DNA from: Sanghuangporus weigelae
Lineage: Eukaryota; Basidiomycota; Agaricomycetes; Hymenochaetales; Hymenochaetaceae
Direction of reading: 5' to 3'
DNA: 64,000 nucleotides
Assembly (NCBI GenBank): GCA_033182465.1
Contig: CP137327.1
Coordinates: 1,364,001-1,428,000, forward strand
The notes under the pieces are model-generated. The model saw nothing but the letters and a program-made list of their open reading frames with translations, had not been told where the DNA came from and made no database searches. Positions 62,008-64,000 of the stretch are shown piece by piece (the stretch's first letter is position 1; each line of letters opens with the position of its first letter). Made by a program: the position numbers and the translations under genes.

Positions 62008-62685
62008 TTAGACGAGACCGGCGACAGCAAGGGCACCAGCGAGGACGGCGAAGCCACCGTTTACAGCGACATTGCCGGCCGCGGCCGAGCTCTCCGCTGC
62101 CGCAGAAGTGGAGGCAGTATTGCTCACGCGGGCGGTGCTGGCGCTGGATCCAGCCGGCGCAACGCTACGGCTGCTCGAAAGACCTGTTGCTGCAGAGGTT
62201 GCTACTACCGAAGTGGCCACTCCAGTCGTCGTTGACACAACAGAGCTCCTATATTTACACAAGGCAAAGTACATCATTTAGAAGCATGTTCTAACGCACA
62301 AGACAGAAAAAACGGGTAAGAAACTCACGTGAGCAAAGTGTCTGTACCAGTTGCAAGCGTGTCAGTGCCAGTTGCGAGAGTGTCGGTTCCAGTCGCGAGC
62401 GTGTTTGTCCCGGTTCCGAGGGTATCTGTACCCGTCGCGAGCGTGTCCGTGCCAGTCGCGAGTGTGTCGGTACCGGTCGCGAGTGTATCAGTACCAGTCG
62501 CGAGTGTGTCAGTGCCCTGCATGCATCACAAGGGACCTCAGCACAAGCAGACATTGTAAAGTATTGCGGCTTACTGTGGCAAGAGTCTCAGTACCCGGTA
62601 CACCTACTGCGGTTGTAGTGTCAACTCCAGCCTGAGCAGCGGCAAGGGCACCAAGCGAAGCGATGAAGACAGTTCGGAAAATCAT
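62008..62685 (-). CDS. GPI-anchored secreted protein with nine TDTLATG repeats
   Basis: Exons 62008..62248, 62329..62516 and 62575..62685 join in frame to 179 aa. Signal peptide MIFRTVFIASLGALAAAQA. The middle exon consists almost entirely of nine heptapeptides with consensus GTDTLAT, Thr-rich and probably O-glycosylated. A Ser/Thr/Ala stalk (SSVVSTTTGVATSVVATSAA) and a hydrophobic C-terminus (NGGFAVLAGALAVAGLV) fit a GPI signal. It is probably a wall or surface mannoprotein. The exon boundary coincides with the repeat array, so repeat number can change without breaking the frame. Same-strand neighbour of the GN-repeat GPI protein. Confidence 0.82.
62329..62516. repeat. 21-bp coding minisatellite, nine units
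   Basis: About nine 21-bp units filling exon 2 of the GPI-protein gene (encoded unit GTDTLAT). Variants include GTDTLGT, GTNTLAT and a final GTDTLLT. The unit length is a multiple of three, so expansion or contraction stays in frame. Confidence 0.92.
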
Positions 62686-63348
62686 GATGGTTGGTAACGT
62701 CGACAAACGAAAAACAAAAGGAAGTTAAGTTAGTGAGAGGGAGCGACTTGGACAGAGGGTGAAGTTGGGTAGTACAGCGCGTGCGGAGAGAAAAGGTAGG
62801 TTCTGAGAGAGAGTTTTTTTGTTTTATATATTTTATTTTTGGAGCACAGGGACCTTTGATCGCAGCCGCTGCAGCTCCGAAATCACAAAAAAACAGCCGC
62901 ACCAGATCTTCATTCGTGCAGTGCAAAGGAAACACCCTCGAACGTCATCACCGCCAGCCTGTGCTAGCCGACCAGTCCCCATTGCGGTCTTTCGGCGTTG
63001 ACATCGGCGTTCCTTTTCCTTTCACCCCTCAAAAATCGCGGAAGATCGCGCAATCACAACTGAGACATGCACTTAACGCCCTTGCAACCAGGGTGAACGA
63101 TGAGTGGAACGTTTGATGGCAAGTCTAAAGCTAGCTACTAATAAGCCTCCAGCCAAAATCTACTCTCAACAAAAATTCTACATGTCAAAGAGGTCCAAAA
63201 TTAGTCTGTTCGTCGGAAAATCAAAACGTGGAGTCCAGAAATGAAATTTGAATGAATGGAAGGTATAGTGGTCATCCAAATTTATATGTAAAGAACGCGT
63301 CGCTTGGTTCATGGCGCAATCGCTTTTCGGCACCTTGTTAAGCTTTTT
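62686..63348. other. Intergenic gap
   Basis: Promoter of the repeat GPI gene and 3' flank of the second GH3 gene. A polypyrimidine/poly-T stretch lies near 62810-62840. The 111-codon plus ORF at 62781-63116 has no supporting features. Confidence 0.4.
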
Positions 63349-64000
63349 TCATGGGAAGGAACCCCGCAATCGCACGTCTCGGCTACTAGCTCCTACGCTG
63401 AACTTGATGGTCCCCACCGGGCGCCGCCATGACTGCGTTACTACATCCCATACGGACAAGTCATACCGAGAGAGCGTGACAGACACTGTCTTTGTTTGCC
63501 ATGGCTCTAGGAACACATCCGTGAAACCCTTGAGCACACTAGGTGGTTCACCCGCAGATTCTGGGTGGTGCACGTACAGCTGCGGAATCTATTTTCGACA
63601 AAGAAACGTGCCTCTATCAGTCACCAGGGAACAATTGAACAAGTCACCAAAAGATTTGCCCCGTACCTCGGTTCCCGCAGCACCTCCGGTGTTCTGAATA
63701 GTGAAGGTCACAGTGTATGCGGGTTCGTGGAGCCTACGAGGCGGTGCTAAGTGGATTCACGTAAATCAGTAAATAGGGTACGCACCACAAAGCAACCGAT
63801 GAGCCTTCCCCGTTCGGACTCGGTTCGCCACTCTTCCATGCAGACCGTAAGCTCTGTGAGGCGAACCCCGTGGTGACTGTCGACACATGGAGATTCGAGT
63901 ACTTGAACTTCGTGTAACTCAATCCGAACCCGAACTCAAAGCGCGGTTCTATACCGTTCGCGTCAAAATGGCGGTAATCTATCAAAAGCCTTTACGAAAT
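63349..64000 (-). CDS. GH3 beta-glucosidase paralogue, C-terminal part, runs off the window
   Basis: Partial: only the last exons are inside the window. Readable parts are [59 protein letters not shown] and the final exon ([20 protein letters not shown] to RLRGSFP, stop at 63349). These correspond to the fibronectin-III-like end of GH3 enzymes and align with the gene ending at 56786, including intron positions. The catalytic domain lies beyond position 64000. The two paralogues point at each other across ~6.5 kb. Confidence 0.88.

Noticed and set aside
62291-62635. Overlapping ORFs on both strands (VPVASVSVPVA and SRLVLIHSRP type)
   Set aside because: A 21-bp repeat without stops opens several frames; only the minus frame with GTDTLAT joins to a signal peptide and GPI tail.

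Overview
The window is nuclear DNA of a mushroom-type basidiomycete (Agaricomycetes). Genes are dense and cut by many 40-75 bp GT-AG introns. Several families expanded in Agaricomycetes are present: DUF6533 membrane proteins, FunK1 kinases and leaderless F-box proteins. They sit beside single-copy housekeeping genes (EMC1, Tps2-type trehalose enzyme, a PP6/Sit4-type phosphatase, a Munc13-like protein, a MICOS subunit, bL31m, Ubp6).

Layout. 0-7.5 kb: two same-strand DUF6533 genes (copies 1 and 2) in a tandem segmental duplication, with a 130-bp MITE and a 643-bp hAT remnant between them. 8.5-12.3 kb: EMC1 (+). 12.5-17.4 kb: trehalose synthase/phosphatase-like protein and PP2A-family phosphatase, both minus. 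17.5-20.9 kb: a decayed third DUF6533 gene (+). A 647-bp hAT element sits inside one of its exons, and a 1,080-bp nearly perfect palindromic element sits in the next intron. 21.3-22.5 kb: a four-TM protein (-). 23.3-27.8 kb: a Munc13/Ync13-like exocytosis factor (-). 28.1-30.8 kb: a Ufo1-like F-box/WD40/UIM protein (+). 31.3-34.7 kb: an AGC-type kinase (+). 35.0-36.6 kb: convergent genes for two mitochondrial proteins. 37.2-42.9 kb: two FunK1 kinases (-). 43.2-45.3 kb: Ubp6/USP14 (+). 47.4-49.2 kb: fourth DUF6533 copy (+). 50.1-51.2 kb: glutathione transferase (+). 53.1-56.8 kb: a GH3 beta-glucosidase (+), with a paralogue entering from the far end of the window (-). Between the two GH3 genes lie an F-box gene, a small membrane-protein ORF and two repeat-rich GPI-anchored secreted proteins.

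How the genes relate. This is a patchwork of conserved core genes and fast-evolving family members, not one pathway. The two GH3 enzymes and two GPI proteins share a secretory or cell-wall theme, but no shared regulation is visible. The most unusual features are the transposons: four well-bounded elements from three families, each with a visible target-site duplication. Two of them are stacked inside one DUF6533 gene. The DUF6533 genes keep a fixed pattern of 20-nt and 15-nt micro-exons. I saw no tRNA, rRNA or CRISPR, and no retroelement that I could support. Gene models come from reading splice sites by eye; where exon lengths are given, they add up to an open frame.
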